Shown: positions 1 through 8,005 of the stretch, piece after piece | Position numbering within the stretch: position 1 is the first letter of the stretch | How the letters are laid out: each line of letters starts with the position of its first letter | Source: Pseudomonadota bacterium | Lineage (GTDB): Bacteria > Pseudomonadota > Alphaproteobacteria > Acetobacterales > Acetobacteraceae | Length of the DNA stretch: 11,817 nt | NCBI GenBank assembly: GCA_021779655.1 | Contig: JAJYAF010000033.1 | Coordinates: 1 to 11,817, forward strand | Direction of reading: 5' to 3' | The notes under the pieces: model-generated | What the model was told of the DNA's origin: nothing | Database searches by the model: none | What the model saw: only the letters and a program-made list of their open reading frames with translations | Translations under genes and position numbers: made by a program

Positions 1-738
1 GCCACGCAGCCCAACTGGATGACGCTGCTGGCTACCTCGACGGCGCGGCTGAAGCAGGAGATCCGCTTCGACGGGTATTTTGAAACATTGGGGAACGGCG
101 GAAGCCTCGATAATTACGGCGCCGGAAAGGGTCTGGAATTCATTCCGACGACGTCCAGCGATATCCAGATCACGATGCCGCCCTATGAGCGGCGATATGG
201 CAAGTCACGCGCCACGGGATTTGGCGATTGGCCCTTCCTGCTGATCAAGCAGCGCTTCGTCAGCGCGAACAAGGCGGGAGGAAACTATATCGTCTCGGGA
301 TTTTTCGGCGTCCAGGCCCCGACCGGCTCACGATATTTCACCAACCATGCCTGGGTACTGACCCCGACCCTGGCGGCCGGCAAGGGATTTGGCGATTTCG
401 ACATTCAGGCGACGGTTGGCATCCCCGTTCCGCTGGCTCATGAAAATACCATCGGCACGTCCGAGGTTATCAATGTCGCCCTGCAATATGGGGTGGCGAA
501 GTATTTCTGGCCGGAGATCGAAATGAACATGACCCATTGGAACGATGGGTTGCGTTCGGGAAAGACGCAGATATTTCTGACCACCGGCATGACCGTGGGG
601 CGGCTGCCCATCACCCGGAGGCTGAAGCTCATCGTCGGCGCCGGGTATCAGTTCGCTGTCGCGCCGGCCCGGACCTTGAACCCGCTCACGCCGGCCTATC
701 AGCATGCCTGGATCGTTACGACAAGGCTGACTTTCTAG
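1..738 (+). CDS. Outer-membrane beta-barrel protein, 3' part (5' end outside window)
   Basis: The reading frame is open from base 1, so this is the C-terminal part (about 245 residues) of a longer protein. The translation alternates hydrophobic and polar residues with many aromatics, for example the strands around IVSGFFGV and LKLIVGAGYQF. It ends in ...IVTTRLTF, and a terminal phenylalanine after alternating residues is the classic BAM-recognised signature of Gram-negative outer-membrane beta-barrels. Overall it resembles the broad transporter-like or 'MetA pathway of phenol degradation' barrel proteins, but I see no motif that fixes a substrate. The stop codon overlaps the stop of the convergent oxyR gene in the tetranucleotide CTAG. 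The outer-membrane location is well supported; the function is unknown. The missing N-terminus should show a signal peptide. Confidence 0.7.
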   Translation, partial: ATQPNWMTLLATSTARLKQEIRFDGYFETLGNGGSLDNYGAGKGLEFIPTTSSDIQITMPPYERRYGKSRATGFGDWPFLLIKQRFVSANKAGGNYIVSGFFGVQAPTGSRYFTNHAWVLTPTLAAGKGFGDFDIQATVGIPVPLAHENTIGTSEVINVALQYGVAKYFWPEIEMNMTHWNDGLRSGKTQIFLTTGMTVGRLPITRRLKLIVGAGYQFAVAPARTLNPLTPAYQHAWIVTTRLTF

Positions 739-1643
739 GGCGCGATTGTCTCGGCCGGGGCGATCAGCGGTCCCAAGGCCCGGTACTCGCCGGCCCGGGG
801 CGCATTCGGACGCCAGCCGAGCGAGATGGTCCGCCACGCGCCGCCCGCTTCCAGCGGCCGCAGCGCCACGCCGGCAGCGTGCATGATGCCCGCCGCCACC
901 GCCATTCGCGGCACCAGGGTCACGCCCAGCCCGCCCGCCACCATCTGGCTCAGGGTGTGCAGGGAGGTCGCGGCGAAATCGACCGAACGCTCCGCGCTGG
1001 GGCCGCAGACCGCCAATACCTGGTCGCGCAGGCAATGCCCGTCCTCCAGCAGCAACAGGCGCTCCGCCGCCAGCGCCGCCGCCGGGACCACGGCGTGGCG
1101 CGCCAGCTTGTGCCCCTCGGGCACCGCAACCAGCAATTCATCCCGCATTACCGCGAGCGTCTCCACCCCGGCGCAGGCGCATGGCTCCGCCAGGAGCACC
1201 ACATCCAGCTGGCCGCTGGCCAGCCGTTGCAGCAAGGGCTGGGTCTGGTCCTCCCGCAGTTGCAGCCGCAGCGCCGGGTAATGGGTGCGTAGCCGGGGCA
1301 TGAGCCCGGGCAGCAGAAACGGCCCGATGGTGGGAATGATCCCGAGGCGCAGCGGGCCGGACAAGGGCGGCCGCGCGGCATCCACCATCTCCACCAGCGC
1401 GCCCAGCGCGCCCAGCGCCGCCCGGGCTTTGGCCACCAGCTCCAGCCCCAGCGGCGTGAAAACCACATGCTTGCCGGCCGAACGGTCCATGATACGGGCA
1501 TTCAACTGCCGCTCCAGGACCAGGATGCCGGCGGACAGGGTGGATTGCGAGACCGCGCAGGCCGAAGCGGCGCGGCCGAAATGGCCGGCCTCGGCCAGGG
1601 CCACCAGATAGCGAAGCTGTTGCGGCGTGGGCAGGGGTGTCAT
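735..1643 (-). CDS. oxyR: OxyR, LysR-family hydrogen-peroxide-sensing regulator
   Basis: A 302-residue LysR-type regulator, the normal length for OxyR. The N-terminal winged helix-turn-helix (about residues 5–65) contains the LysR pattern GHFGRAASACAVSQSTLS. The substrate-like sensing domain follows from about residue 95. Residues 197–213 (LLLEDGHCLRDQVLAVC) match the redox loop of E. coli OxyR. Cys204 and Cys213 are nine residues apart, exactly as Cys199 and Cys208 are in E. coli, so disulfide-switch sensing should be intact. Extra cysteines at 155 and 157 (the CAC motif) are not part of the canonical switch. The gene is divergent from ahpC across 102 bp, the usual arrangement for a regulator controlling its neighbour. 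The ATG at 1643 gives the standard OxyR N-terminus. Confidence 0.95.
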   Translation of the reverse strand: MTPLPTPQQLRYLVALAEAGHFGRAASACAVSQSTLSAGILVLERQLNARIMDRSAGKHVVFTPLGLELVAKARAALGALGALVEMVDAARPPLSGPLRLGIIPTIGPFLLPGLMPRLRTHYPALRLQLREDQTQPLLQRLASGQLDVVLLAEPCACAGVETLAVMRDELLVAVPEGHKLARHAVVPAAALAAERLLLLEDGHCLRDQVLAVCGPSAERSVDFAATSLHTLSQMVAGGLGVTLVPRMAVAAGIMHAAGVALRPLEAGGAWRTISLGWRPNAPRAGEYRALGPLIAPAETIAP

Positions 1644-1654
1644 CGGATTTTTCG

Positions 1655-1669
1655 ATAAAGTTGACCTAG
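1655..1669. promoter_or_regulatory. Candidate OxyR half-operator between oxyR and ahpC
   Basis: The bases ATAAAGTTGACCTAG fit the known OxyR half-site pattern ATAGnTnnnAnCTAT at six to seven of nine fixed positions. The site overlaps the putative -35 of the ahpC promoter and lies 12 bp upstream of the oxyR start, where autorepression and ahpC activation would be expected. The second half-site is poor, so this is suggestive only. Confidence 0.4.
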
Positions 1670-1687
1670 ATTATTCACTAGCATAAT
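1661..1687 (+). promoter_or_regulatory. Putative ahpC promoter
   Basis: TTGACC at 1661–1666 and CATAAT at 1682–1687 resemble sigma-70 -35 and -10 boxes, but the spacer is only 15 bp. Suboptimal spacing is plausible for an activator-dependent promoter. It is the only AT-rich promoter-like stretch between oxyR and ahpC. Confidence 0.4.
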
Positions 1688-1745
1688 GCGTCCGCCATGC
1701 CCATAATCCATGCCATCCATTCATGAACACGAAGGAGCCTAGCGC

Positions 1746-2300
1746 ATGCTGACCATTGGCGATAAATTTCCCGGCTTTTCGCTCACCGCCGTCCAGGGTG
1801 GCCCGGAAGGCCTGAAGCTGGATAGTGCATTCATCGAGGTGAGCGACAAGTCCGATGCGGGCAAGTGGAAAGTCGTCTTTTTCTGGCCCAAGGATTTCAC
1901 CTTCGTCTGCCCCACGGAAATCGTCGCCTTCGGCAAGATGAAGCGCGATTTCGCGGACCGTGACGCGGTGATCTACGGCGTCTCCACGGATAGCGAGTTC
2001 GTGCATCTGAACTGGCGCCTGCACCATGACGATCTGAAGGGCCTCGCCATCCCGATGCTTTCCGACATCAAGCGCGAACTCTCCGAGGCGCTCGGCGTGC
2101 TTTCCAAGAGCGCGGGCGTGCCGCTCAGGGCCACCTTCATCGTGGACCCGGAGGGCATCATCCGCTTCGTTTCGGTGAACGATCTGGATGTGGGCCGCAA
2201 TCCGGCCGAGGTGTTGCGCGTGCTGGATGGGTTGCAGAGCGACGAGCTTTGCCCGTGCAACTGGCAGAAGGGCGAGGCGTTCCTCAAGCCCGCCGCCTGA
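1746..2300 (+). CDS. ahpC: Peroxiredoxin AhpC (mycobacterial-type, three-cysteine)
   Basis: A 184-residue typical 2-Cys peroxiredoxin that reduces H2O2, organic peroxides and peroxynitrite in the cytoplasm. The thioredoxin-fold core carries the peroxidatic motif FTFVCPTE with Cys55. The C-terminus reads DELCPCNWQKGE, with Cys169 and Cys171. This closely parallels Mycobacterium tuberculosis AhpC (Cys61, Cys174, Cys176), the version regenerated by AhpD instead of the flavoprotein AhpF. The start is set by a strong AAGGAG at 1732–1737, eight bases before the ATG. The gene follows divergent oxyR, with ahpD about 130 bp downstream on the same strand, so OxyR activation and co-transcription are likely. 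No AhpF is seen nearby, which fits the AhpD-dependent mode. Confidence 0.96.
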   Translation: MLTIGDKFPGFSLTAVQGGPEGLKLDSAFIEVSDKSDAGKWKVVFFWPKDFTFVCPTEIVAFGKMKRDFADRDAVIYGVSTDSEFVHLNWRLHHDDLKGLAIPMLSDIKRELSEALGVLSKSAGVPLRATFIVDPEGIIRFVSVNDLDVGRNPAEVLRVLDGLQSDELCPCNWQKGEAFLKPAA

Positions 2301-2311
2301 GGCTTCACGCC

Positions 2312-2343
2312 GATTTTTTCGGGTTCTGATTTTTTCGGGTTCT
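2312..2343. repeat. Perfect 16-bp tandem duplication between ahpC and ahpD
   Basis: The unit GATTTTTTCGGGTTCT occurs twice back to back (2312–2327 and 2328–2343), just after the ahpC stop. Each copy contains a run of six T. It immediately precedes the GC-rich hairpin at 2346–2381. It may be a recent slippage duplication in the intercistronic leader. Confidence 0.9.
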
Positions 2344-2345
2344 GA

Positions 2346-2381
2346 GCCGGCCCGGGGGACTGGTTTGGTCCCCGGGCCGGC
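2346..2381 (+). terminator. Very stable intercistronic hairpin (attenuator, terminator or mRNA stabiliser)
   Basis: The arm GCCGGCCCGGGGGAC (2346–2360) pairs with GTCCCCGGGCCGGC (2368–2381) across a 7-base loop, TGGTTTG, with only one bulged G. That gives 14 base pairs, nearly all G·C. No T-tract follows, so intrinsic termination is doubtful. A role in partial attenuation or in protecting the upstream ahpC message is more likely. The T-runs in fact lie upstream of the hairpin, in the tandem repeat. Confidence 0.6.
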
Positions 2382-2404
2382 CAAGCGGCATGGCGGGTGG
2401 AAAC

Positions 2405-2420
2405 GACCGGCATGCCGGTC
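2405..2420. repeat. 16-bp perfect palindrome overlapping the ahpD leader
   Basis: GACCGGCATGCCGGTC is its own reverse complement. It ends directly before the AGGAG ribosome-binding site of ahpD (2421–2425). It could be a protein-binding site, or a small mRNA structure that affects ahpD translation. Confidence 0.6.
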
Positions 2421-2432
2421 AGGAGCAAGCAT

Positions 2433-2965
2433 ATGAGTATCGAATCGTTGAAGGAACGGATTCCCGAATATGCCCGGGACATCCGGCTTAATCTTGGCAC
2501 TCTGGCGGGCGAGCCTTCGCTCACCGCCCAGCAGCGGGCGGGCGTGTTCGTTGCCGCTGCCCTGGCTTCATGCAATGCGGAAGTCACGCGCGGCATCGTG
2601 GCCGAATTCGGCCCGCAGCTCTCGCCGGAGGCCCTGACCGCCGCGAAGGGCGCTGCCGCCGTCATGGCGATGAACAACATCTATTACCGGTTCACCCATC
2701 TCGTCGAGGGCGACTATGGGCGCATGCCGGCCAAGCTGCGAATGAACATCATCGGCAAACCGGGCGTCGAGAAGGGGGATTTCGAGCTATGGGCGCTCGC
2801 GGTCTCCGCCGTGAACGGCTGCGGCGCGTGCCTCGTCAGCCATGAAAAGGCGGTGCGCGAATCCGGGCTGACCCAGGAGCAGGTGCAATCCGCGGTGCGC
2901 ATCGCCGCCGTGGTCCATGCCATCGCCGCCGTTCTGGATGGCGAGGACGCGCTCTCCGCGCCCGA

Positions 2966-2969
<4 letters not shown>
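2433..2969 (+). CDS. ahpD: AhpD, alkylhydroperoxidase D / AhpC reductant
   Basis: A 178-residue protein matching M. tuberculosis AhpD (177 aa) end to end. It starts [21 protein letters not shown] and carries MNNIYYR and [10 protein letters not shown]. The active site is [12 protein letters not shown], with Cys130, Cys133 and His137, plus Glu118 in FELW; these have the same numbers as the catalytic residues of the mycobacterial enzyme. Established role: AhpD uses its CxxC pair to pass electrons from lipoylated dihydrolipoamide acyltransferase to oxidised AhpC, and it has weak peroxidase activity itself. The start is the ATG at 2433, with AGGAG seven bases upstream. An in-frame GTG at 2397 would add 12 residues but would cross the palindrome and this ribosome-binding site. 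The gene is transcribed with ahpC. Confidence 0.95.
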
Positions 2970-4297
<1,328 letters not shown>

Positions 4298-4328
4298 CTA
4301 TATGCAACCCTTGGTTAGGAGATTCGCG

Positions 4329-4640
4329 ATGCTTTTTGCCAGTCCAATTCGGAAACGCCTTCTCGCGCCGCTGGCCGGCGCTGCCCTGTTCTGCGCGGTC
4401 CCGCTTCTGGCCGCGGCGCAAACGACCGCCCCCACAAGCAGCCTGCCCGCGAGCGATCGCTTCTCCACCGCTGCGGCGGCGGCACAGCATTGCCCGGGGG
4501 ATAGCGTCGTGTGGTCGAGCCTCTCGCACGCCAAGGTGTTTCATCTTTCCGGTTCAAAGTATTACGGGAAAACCAGCCACGGCGCCTATCTTTGTGAAAA
4601 AGAGGCCGAGGCCGCCGGATACCGCGCCGCCAAGCATTAG
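4329..4640 (+). CDS. Small secreted two-cysteine protein, function unknown
   Basis: A 103-residue protein with a clear Sec signal peptide: basic MLFASPIRKR, a hydrophobic core to about residue 30, and a probable cleavage at AAA|QTTAP. The mature part has a low-complexity Thr/Ser/Pro/Ala stretch (31–52), then a compact C-terminal domain with HCPGDSVVW (Cys55), YYGKTSHGAYLCE (Cys89) and EAEAAGYRAAK. This spacing resembles small periplasmic proteins common in alphaproteobacteria and is loosely similar to the 'sunset' metal-binding fold. Cys55 and Cys89 could pair as a disulfide or help bind metal. The start at 4329 has AGGAG seven bases upstream; an ATG at 4302 is in frame but has no such site. 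It stands alone between the aminotransferase and a repeat tract. No function is claimed. Confidence 0.75.
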   Translation: MLFASPIRKRLLAPLAGAALFCAVPLLAAAQTTAPTSSLPASDRFSTAAAAAQHCPGDSVVWSSLSHAKVFHLSGSKYYGKTSHGAYLCEKEAEAAGYRAAKH

Positions 4641-4670
4641 CGCGCGACCGGTTCTGGTTGACCCGACCAG

Positions 4671-4800
4671 CCCGGTAGAAATTCCGCCGGGCTTTGCCCG
4701 GTAGAAATTCCGCCGGGCCTTGCCCGGTAGAAATTCCGCCGGGCCTTGCCCGGCATAAAATTCCGCCGGGCTTTGCCCGGCATGGATTCCGCCGGCATGC
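4671..4800. repeat. Five-copy tandem 26-bp hairpin minisatellite
   Basis: The units begin CCCGGTAGAAATTCCGCCGG and continue GCTTTG or GCCTTG. They start at 4671, 4697, 4723, 4749 and 4776. The first three are 26 bp and nearly identical, the fourth is 27 bp with CATA replacing TAGA, and the fifth is diverged and truncated. At each junction CCGGGC–TTT–GCCCGG forms a 6-bp stem with a 3-base loop, and the longer GCCCGG...CCGGGC pairing within a unit is also possible. The tract follows the small secreted gene and precedes the aldo/keto reductase, so it may terminate transcription or be an expanding REP-like element. The units abut with no spacers, so this is not CRISPR. Confidence 0.9.
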
Positions 4801-4863
4801 GGGCCTAAGTTATGTCTTGACTGAACTTCCGGCGCGGGTCGCCGTATTTGGAGGGAAAGCAAG

Positions 4864-5868
4864 ATGCAACAGCGCGGAGTTGAAATACCGAAGCGCACGC
4901 TTGGCCGCGAGCTGAAGGTATCGGCCATCGGCCTTGGCTGCATGGGCATGTCGGAGTTTTACGGCGCGGGGGATGAGGCGGAATCCATCGCCACCATCCA
5001 CCGGGCGCTCGATCTTGGCGTGAACTTCCTGGATACCGCCGACATGTACGGCGTCGGCCGCAACGAGGAGCTCGTGGGCCGCGCCATCAAGGGGCGCCGC
5101 CAGGAAATCGTGCTCGCCACCAAATTCGGCAATGTGCGCGGGCAGGACGGCAGTTTCCTCGGTGTAGACGGGCGGCCCGATTATGTCCGCTCCGCCTGTG
5201 AGGCCAGCCTGCGGCGGCTGGGGGTCGAGACGATCGACCTTTATTACCAGCACCGCGTCGATCCGAAGACGCCGATTGAAGAAACCGTTGGCGCCATGGC
5301 CGAACTGGTGCGGGCGGGCAAGGTCCGCCATCTCGGGCTTTCCGAGGCGGCGCCCCAGACCATCCGGCGCGCGCAAAAGGTTCACCCGATCACGGCGTTG
5401 CAGACCGAGTATTCGCTCTGGAGCCGCGACCCGGAGGACGCCGTTCTCGCCACCGTGCGCGAGCTCGGCATCGGCTTCGTCGCCTACAGCCCGCTCGGGC
5501 GCGGCTTCCTCACCGGGCAGATCAGGCGGCCGGAGGATCTGGCCGCCGATGATTACCGGCTCCGCAGCCCCCGGTTCCAGGGCGAGAATTTTCAGCGCAA
5601 CCTCGATCTCGTCGCGGCGGTGGAGGCCATGGCGCGCGAGAAGGGCTGCACCCCGGCGCAACTGGCGCTGGCCTGGGTGCTGGCGCGGGGAAGCGACATC
5701 GTGCCCATCCCCGGCACCAAGCGGCGCAAATATCTTGAAGAAAACGTAGGGGCGCTTTCGGTCAGGCTCACCGGAGAGGATCTGGCGCGGCTCGACCGCG
5801 CGGCACCCGCCGGCGCCACCGCCGGCTCGCGTTACCCGGAGGAGGCGATGCGCGCGGTGAATTTGTAG
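4864..5868 (+). CDS. Aldo/keto reductase (NADPH-dependent oxidoreductase)
   Basis: A 334-residue cytosolic (alpha/beta)8-barrel aldo/keto reductase, closest in style to the AKR13/YajO-like bacterial group. The N-terminus reads [18 protein letters not shown]. The catalytic tetrad is visible as Asp57 (FLDTADMYG), Tyr62, Lys87 (ATKFGN) and His130 (LYYQHRVD). C-terminal cofactor-binding segments include the [11 protein letters not shown] region (208–218) and [14 protein letters not shown] (281–294), typical of the NADP-phosphate pocket. GGAGGG at 4850–4855 sits eight bases before the ATG. The gene is preceded by the hairpin minisatellite and converges with the cation transporter only 12 bp away. 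The substrate is not predictable; reduction of aldehydes or ketones is the family role. Confidence 0.92.
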   Translation: MQQRGVEIPKRTLGRELKVSAIGLGCMGMSEFYGAGDEAESIATIHRALDLGVNFLDTADMYGVGRNEELVGRAIKGRRQEIVLATKFGNVRGQDGSFLGVDGRPDYVRSACEASLRRLGVETIDLYYQHRVDPKTPIEETVGAMAELVRAGKVRHLGLSEAAPQTIRRAQKVHPITALQTEYSLWSRDPEDAVLATVRELGIGFVAYSPLGRGFLTGQIRRPEDLAADDYRLRSPRFQGENFQRNLDLVAAVEAMAREKGCTPAQLALAWVLARGSDIVPIPGTKRRKYLEENVGALSVRLTGEDLARLDRAAPAGATAGSRYPEEAMRAVNL

Positions 5869-5880
5869 GGCCGCGCGAAC

Positions 5881-6831
5881 TTATTTCCCGCGCGGAGCCG
5901 GCGGGGCGGCCCCGTTTACCGCCGCGACGCGGAGGTCCAGCCGCTCATCCTTGATCCCCGCCGTCTCGGCGTGGATCAGCACCTCGGCATTGCCGCCATA
6001 GAGCTTGCGGACCGCCGCCGCCGCCCGCTCGCAGATATCATGGCCTGCCCGCACGCTGAGGTCGCCGTCCATCTCCAGATGGAACTCGATGAAGTGCCGG
6101 TCGCCCGCGTTGCGGGTTCTGAGATCGTGCATGTCCACCGCGCCGGTGCAGTCACGCACCGCCTGTTTGATTTTCTCCCGGTCCACCGCCGGAAGCTCCT
6201 CATCCAGCAGCGCCTGCAGCGCATGGCGCATCATCCTGAAGGCGCAGCCGAGCATGTAGCAGGACAGGGCCATGCCCGCAGCCGGATCGACCCGCTCCCA
6301 GCCGGTGAGCCAGCTTGTGCCGAGCGCGGCCAGCACGCCGGTATTGACGATGATATCCGCGACATAATGCTGCCGGTCGGCGGTGATCGCGCTGGAGCCG
6401 GTGCGCCGGATGACCCAGCCCTGCACCGCGACCAGGCAGCCCACGGCGATCAGGCTGCCACAGGTCATCAGCACGCCCGCCATGGGCGCCGTGAGCGGTC
6501 TGGGGTGGAGGAAATGCTCTCCGGATTCGTAGATGAGCGCGCAGGCCGCCCCGGCCAGCAGCAGGCCCTGCATGAAGCCGGCCAGCGTTTCACCCTTGCC
6601 ATGGCCGAAGCGATGATTCCGGTCCTCCGGCCGCTCCGCGTAGCGGACGCCAACCAGCGTGACCAGGGCGGCGAGAACATCCAGAACGCCGTCCACGGCG
6701 GCGGCGAGCAGCGCCACGGAGCCGGTGAGCGCCCAGGCGACAAGCTTCACGCCGATGAGCGCGAGCGCCAGGGCGAAACTGGCATTGGAGGCAAGACGCC
6801 TCAAATCCCGGCCGGTCCTCTCCGCTGCCAT
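5881..6831 (-). CDS. Cation diffusion facilitator (FieF/CDF-type metal exporter)
   Basis: A 316-residue inner-membrane transporter of the cation diffusion facilitator family, which exports Zn(II), Fe(II) or related divalent metals by proton antiport. Hydrophobic helices cover about residues 18–210. The transport site is recognisable as Asp47 and Asp51 in TM2 (AVDGVLDVLA) and His155 and Asp159 in TM5 (DRQHYVADI), the DxxxD/HxxxD pairs of FieF. NHRFGHGKGETLAG is the conserved cytoplasmic loop after TM2. The C-terminal cytoplasmic domain (about 210–290) keeps the HFIEFHLEMDGDLSV and HDICER segments that bind metal in FieF. The start at 6831 has AGGAG 11 bases upstream. A longer in-frame extension to 6933 has no family resemblance and is excluded. 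Metal specificity is uncertain. Confidence 0.9.
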   Translation of the reverse strand: MAAERTGRDLRRLASNASFALALALIGVKLVAWALTGSVALLAAAVDGVLDVLAALVTLVGVRYAERPEDRNHRFGHGKGETLAGFMQGLLLAGAACALIYESGEHFLHPRPLTAPMAGVLMTCGSLIAVGCLVAVQGWVIRRTGSSAITADRQHYVADIIVNTGVLAALGTSWLTGWERVDPAAGMALSCYMLGCAFRMMRHALQALLDEELPAVDREKIKQAVRDCTGAVDMHDLRTRNAGDRHFIEFHLEMDGDLSVRAGHDICERAAAAVRKLYGGNAEVLIHAETAGIKDERLDLRVAAVNGAAPPAPRGK

Positions 6832-7063
6832 GCGGGTCTTGTCTCCTGGGGCGGCTTGAAGAATGAGCGCGCAGCCAACGCCCAGCCCGCAGCCCCTGCA
6901 CGGGTCCAGGAGTCCGCTGGTCTCGCCAAGCATCCATACCGGGATGCCGCGCTTGCCACAGGCGTTCCGCCTGATCGTGTTGACATGCGCACCCGCTGAT
7001 AGGGCCGGCTACTCCCCAAACATGCCAATTCTAATGGTCCCGCCCTGCCGGTACAAGTGCGGG
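6832..7063. other. Gene-free spacer upstream of the CDF transporter
   Basis: This spacer of about 230 bp separated the glucosidase gene from the transporter gene before the transposon inserted. I see no convincing gene, RNA or terminator in it. Open frames here lack family resemblance and ribosome-binding sites. It must contain the transporter's leader, with AGGAG on the minus strand about 11 bases before the start. Confidence 0.5.
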
Positions 7064-7071
7064 GTTCAGGC
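7064..7071. repeat. Left target-site duplication
   Basis: GTTCAGGC directly abuts the left inverted repeat. The right flank (10291–10298) reads TTTCAGGC, identical at seven of eight positions. An 8-bp duplication fits the 8–9 bp typical of IS1-family insertion. Confidence 0.7.
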
Positions 7072-7091
7072 GGTAGTGTCTCAGTTTGAAA
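7072..7091 (+). repeat. Left terminal inverted repeat
   Basis: GGTAGTGTCTCAGTTTGAAA is a perfect 20-bp inverse match to the right end at 10271–10290; three of the next five positions (C-C and one T) also agree. It lies seven bases beyond the transposase stop codon. Confidence 0.95.
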
Positions 7092-7097
7092 TTTCCG

Positions 7098-7966
7098 TCA
7101 CCGTTTTTTGTAAACAGCCGGACGGTTCGGCTTAGCGGCACTGGCGTCGATCAGCTTCACCACGTCCTCCATGCTCCACAGCGTTTGGCTCAAGCCAGAG
7201 GCCATAGCGGGCGAACAGCGCAGCGCCTTGTGTTGGCGAACGAAATTGTACCAGACGGTATAGAGCGCCACCATATCCGCGTGGCTTTCCACTTCTTGGA
7301 GAGGCCGTTGGTCAGGCGGGTGAACCGGCGCATGGACATACGCATGGTAAGGTTCTGGCGCTTCACAAAGCTGGTGGAGACGTGCTTCTTGTCGGGATTG
7401 CCTTCGATGCGCGTCTTTTTAATGCCTGTGCATTCAGCCGGGCTATAGCGGCCAGGGGCGGCAGTCGTCTCGCCATACATCTTCACCAGCATGGCGTAAT
7501 CGACATTTGCGCCGAAGGCGTCCTCTACGGCATCCAGATAAGCCTTGTGACCGTCCGTGGTGAGCTGGACGTGGTTAGCGAGACGATCCGCCACGTCCAG
7601 CATGAACTCATGGGCATAACCAGCATCACGGCCGCCCACCAGGAAAGCCACAATCAGCTTGCTATCGGCATCCAGTGCGGTCCAGGTCCACACATCGCCA
7701 GCGCCTCCCGGGGCGGCCTTGGCCGTCTTCACGTTTTTCTGCTTGGCGTAGCAGAAGGACCAAATCTCATCGCACTGCACACGCTTGGAGCGGACATTCC
7801 GCACCGCTTCATTGTGGAAGGCTTCGCAAGCTGCGCCCGCATCGGCCAGCAGCTTCGCCACGGTGTTGATGCTCACGTGCGCGATCCGGGACACGGAACG
7901 CATTGACGAGCCTTCACAGAGTATCGTGAGGATATTGGCGCGCTGGGCAATGCTGAGCTTGTTCAT
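7098..7966 (-). pseudogene. IS1-family-type DDE transposase, frameshifted
   Basis: The protein begins MNKLSIAQRANILTILCEG. It has a helix-turn-helix near residues 20–40 (SMRSVSRIAHVSINTVAKLL), then QCDEIWSF with Asp66 and LTTDGHKAYL with Asp138, the pattern of alphaproteobacterial IS1-family transposases. At about 7290–7293 the frame breaks. The reading LSKK continues as WKATRIW to a stop at 7190, while the frame one base over restores VESHADMVALYTVWYNFVR through ...AVYKKR to a stop at 7098. A single missing base, most simply one G in AAGAAG(G)TGGAA, explains this. The glutamate in VESHAD is the likely third catalytic residue by comparison with IS1, so the frameshift should abolish activity. 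There is no slippery heptamer, which argues against programmed frameshifting. An alternative start six bases upstream (7972) would add Met-Ser. Confidence 0.88.
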
Positions 7967-7972
7967 ACTCAT

Positions 7973-8001
7973 GTTATATGAACTTGTGTGCTTAGCGTCA
8001 C
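7973..8001 (-). promoter_or_regulatory. Putative transposase promoter, possibly leaderless
   Basis: On the minus strand, GTGACG (8001–7996) and TATAAC (7978–7973) are separated by 17 bp. Transcription would begin about seven bases downstream, at or next to the ATG at 7966, and there is no Shine–Dalgarno sequence. A leaderless transposase mRNA is therefore plausible. It overlaps the gap after the peptidase gene stop. Confidence 0.4.
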
Positions 8002-8005
8002 GGAG

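Noticed and set aside
735..738. Overlapping stop codons of the barrel gene and oxyR as a special signal
   Set aside because: CTAG gives TAG on both strands by symmetry; tight convergent packing explains it.
328..1035. 235-aa minus-strand open frame spanning the barrel gene and oxyR end
   Set aside because: It overlaps two well-supported genes in another frame and has no recognisable motif.
4671..4800. CRISPR array
   Set aside because: The repeat units are contiguous with no unique spacers, and there are no cas genes nearby.
4554..4949. 131-aa minus-strand open frame with repeated PGKARRNFYR-like segments
   Set aside because: It is simply the translation of the tandem hairpin repeat, crosses into the aldo/keto reductase start, and shows no domain or ribosome-binding site.
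6832..6933. 34-residue N-terminal extension of the CDF protein
   Set aside because: The extension is cysteine/glycine-rich and unlike the family; the ATG at 6831 matches the usual N-terminal region and has an upstream AGGAG.
6980..6985. TTGACA box as a plus-strand promoter
   Set aside because: No -10-like sequence lies at a suitable distance, and no gene follows on that strand before the transposon.
5971..6999. 342-aa plus-strand open frame
   Set aside because: It is antisense to the CDF transporter, which has intact metal-site residues; there is no family resemblance.
7285..7300. Programmed frameshift as in classic IS1
   Set aside because: There is no A-run or X-XXY-YYZ slippery heptamer at the junction, and the break is near the C-terminus instead of between two ORFs.
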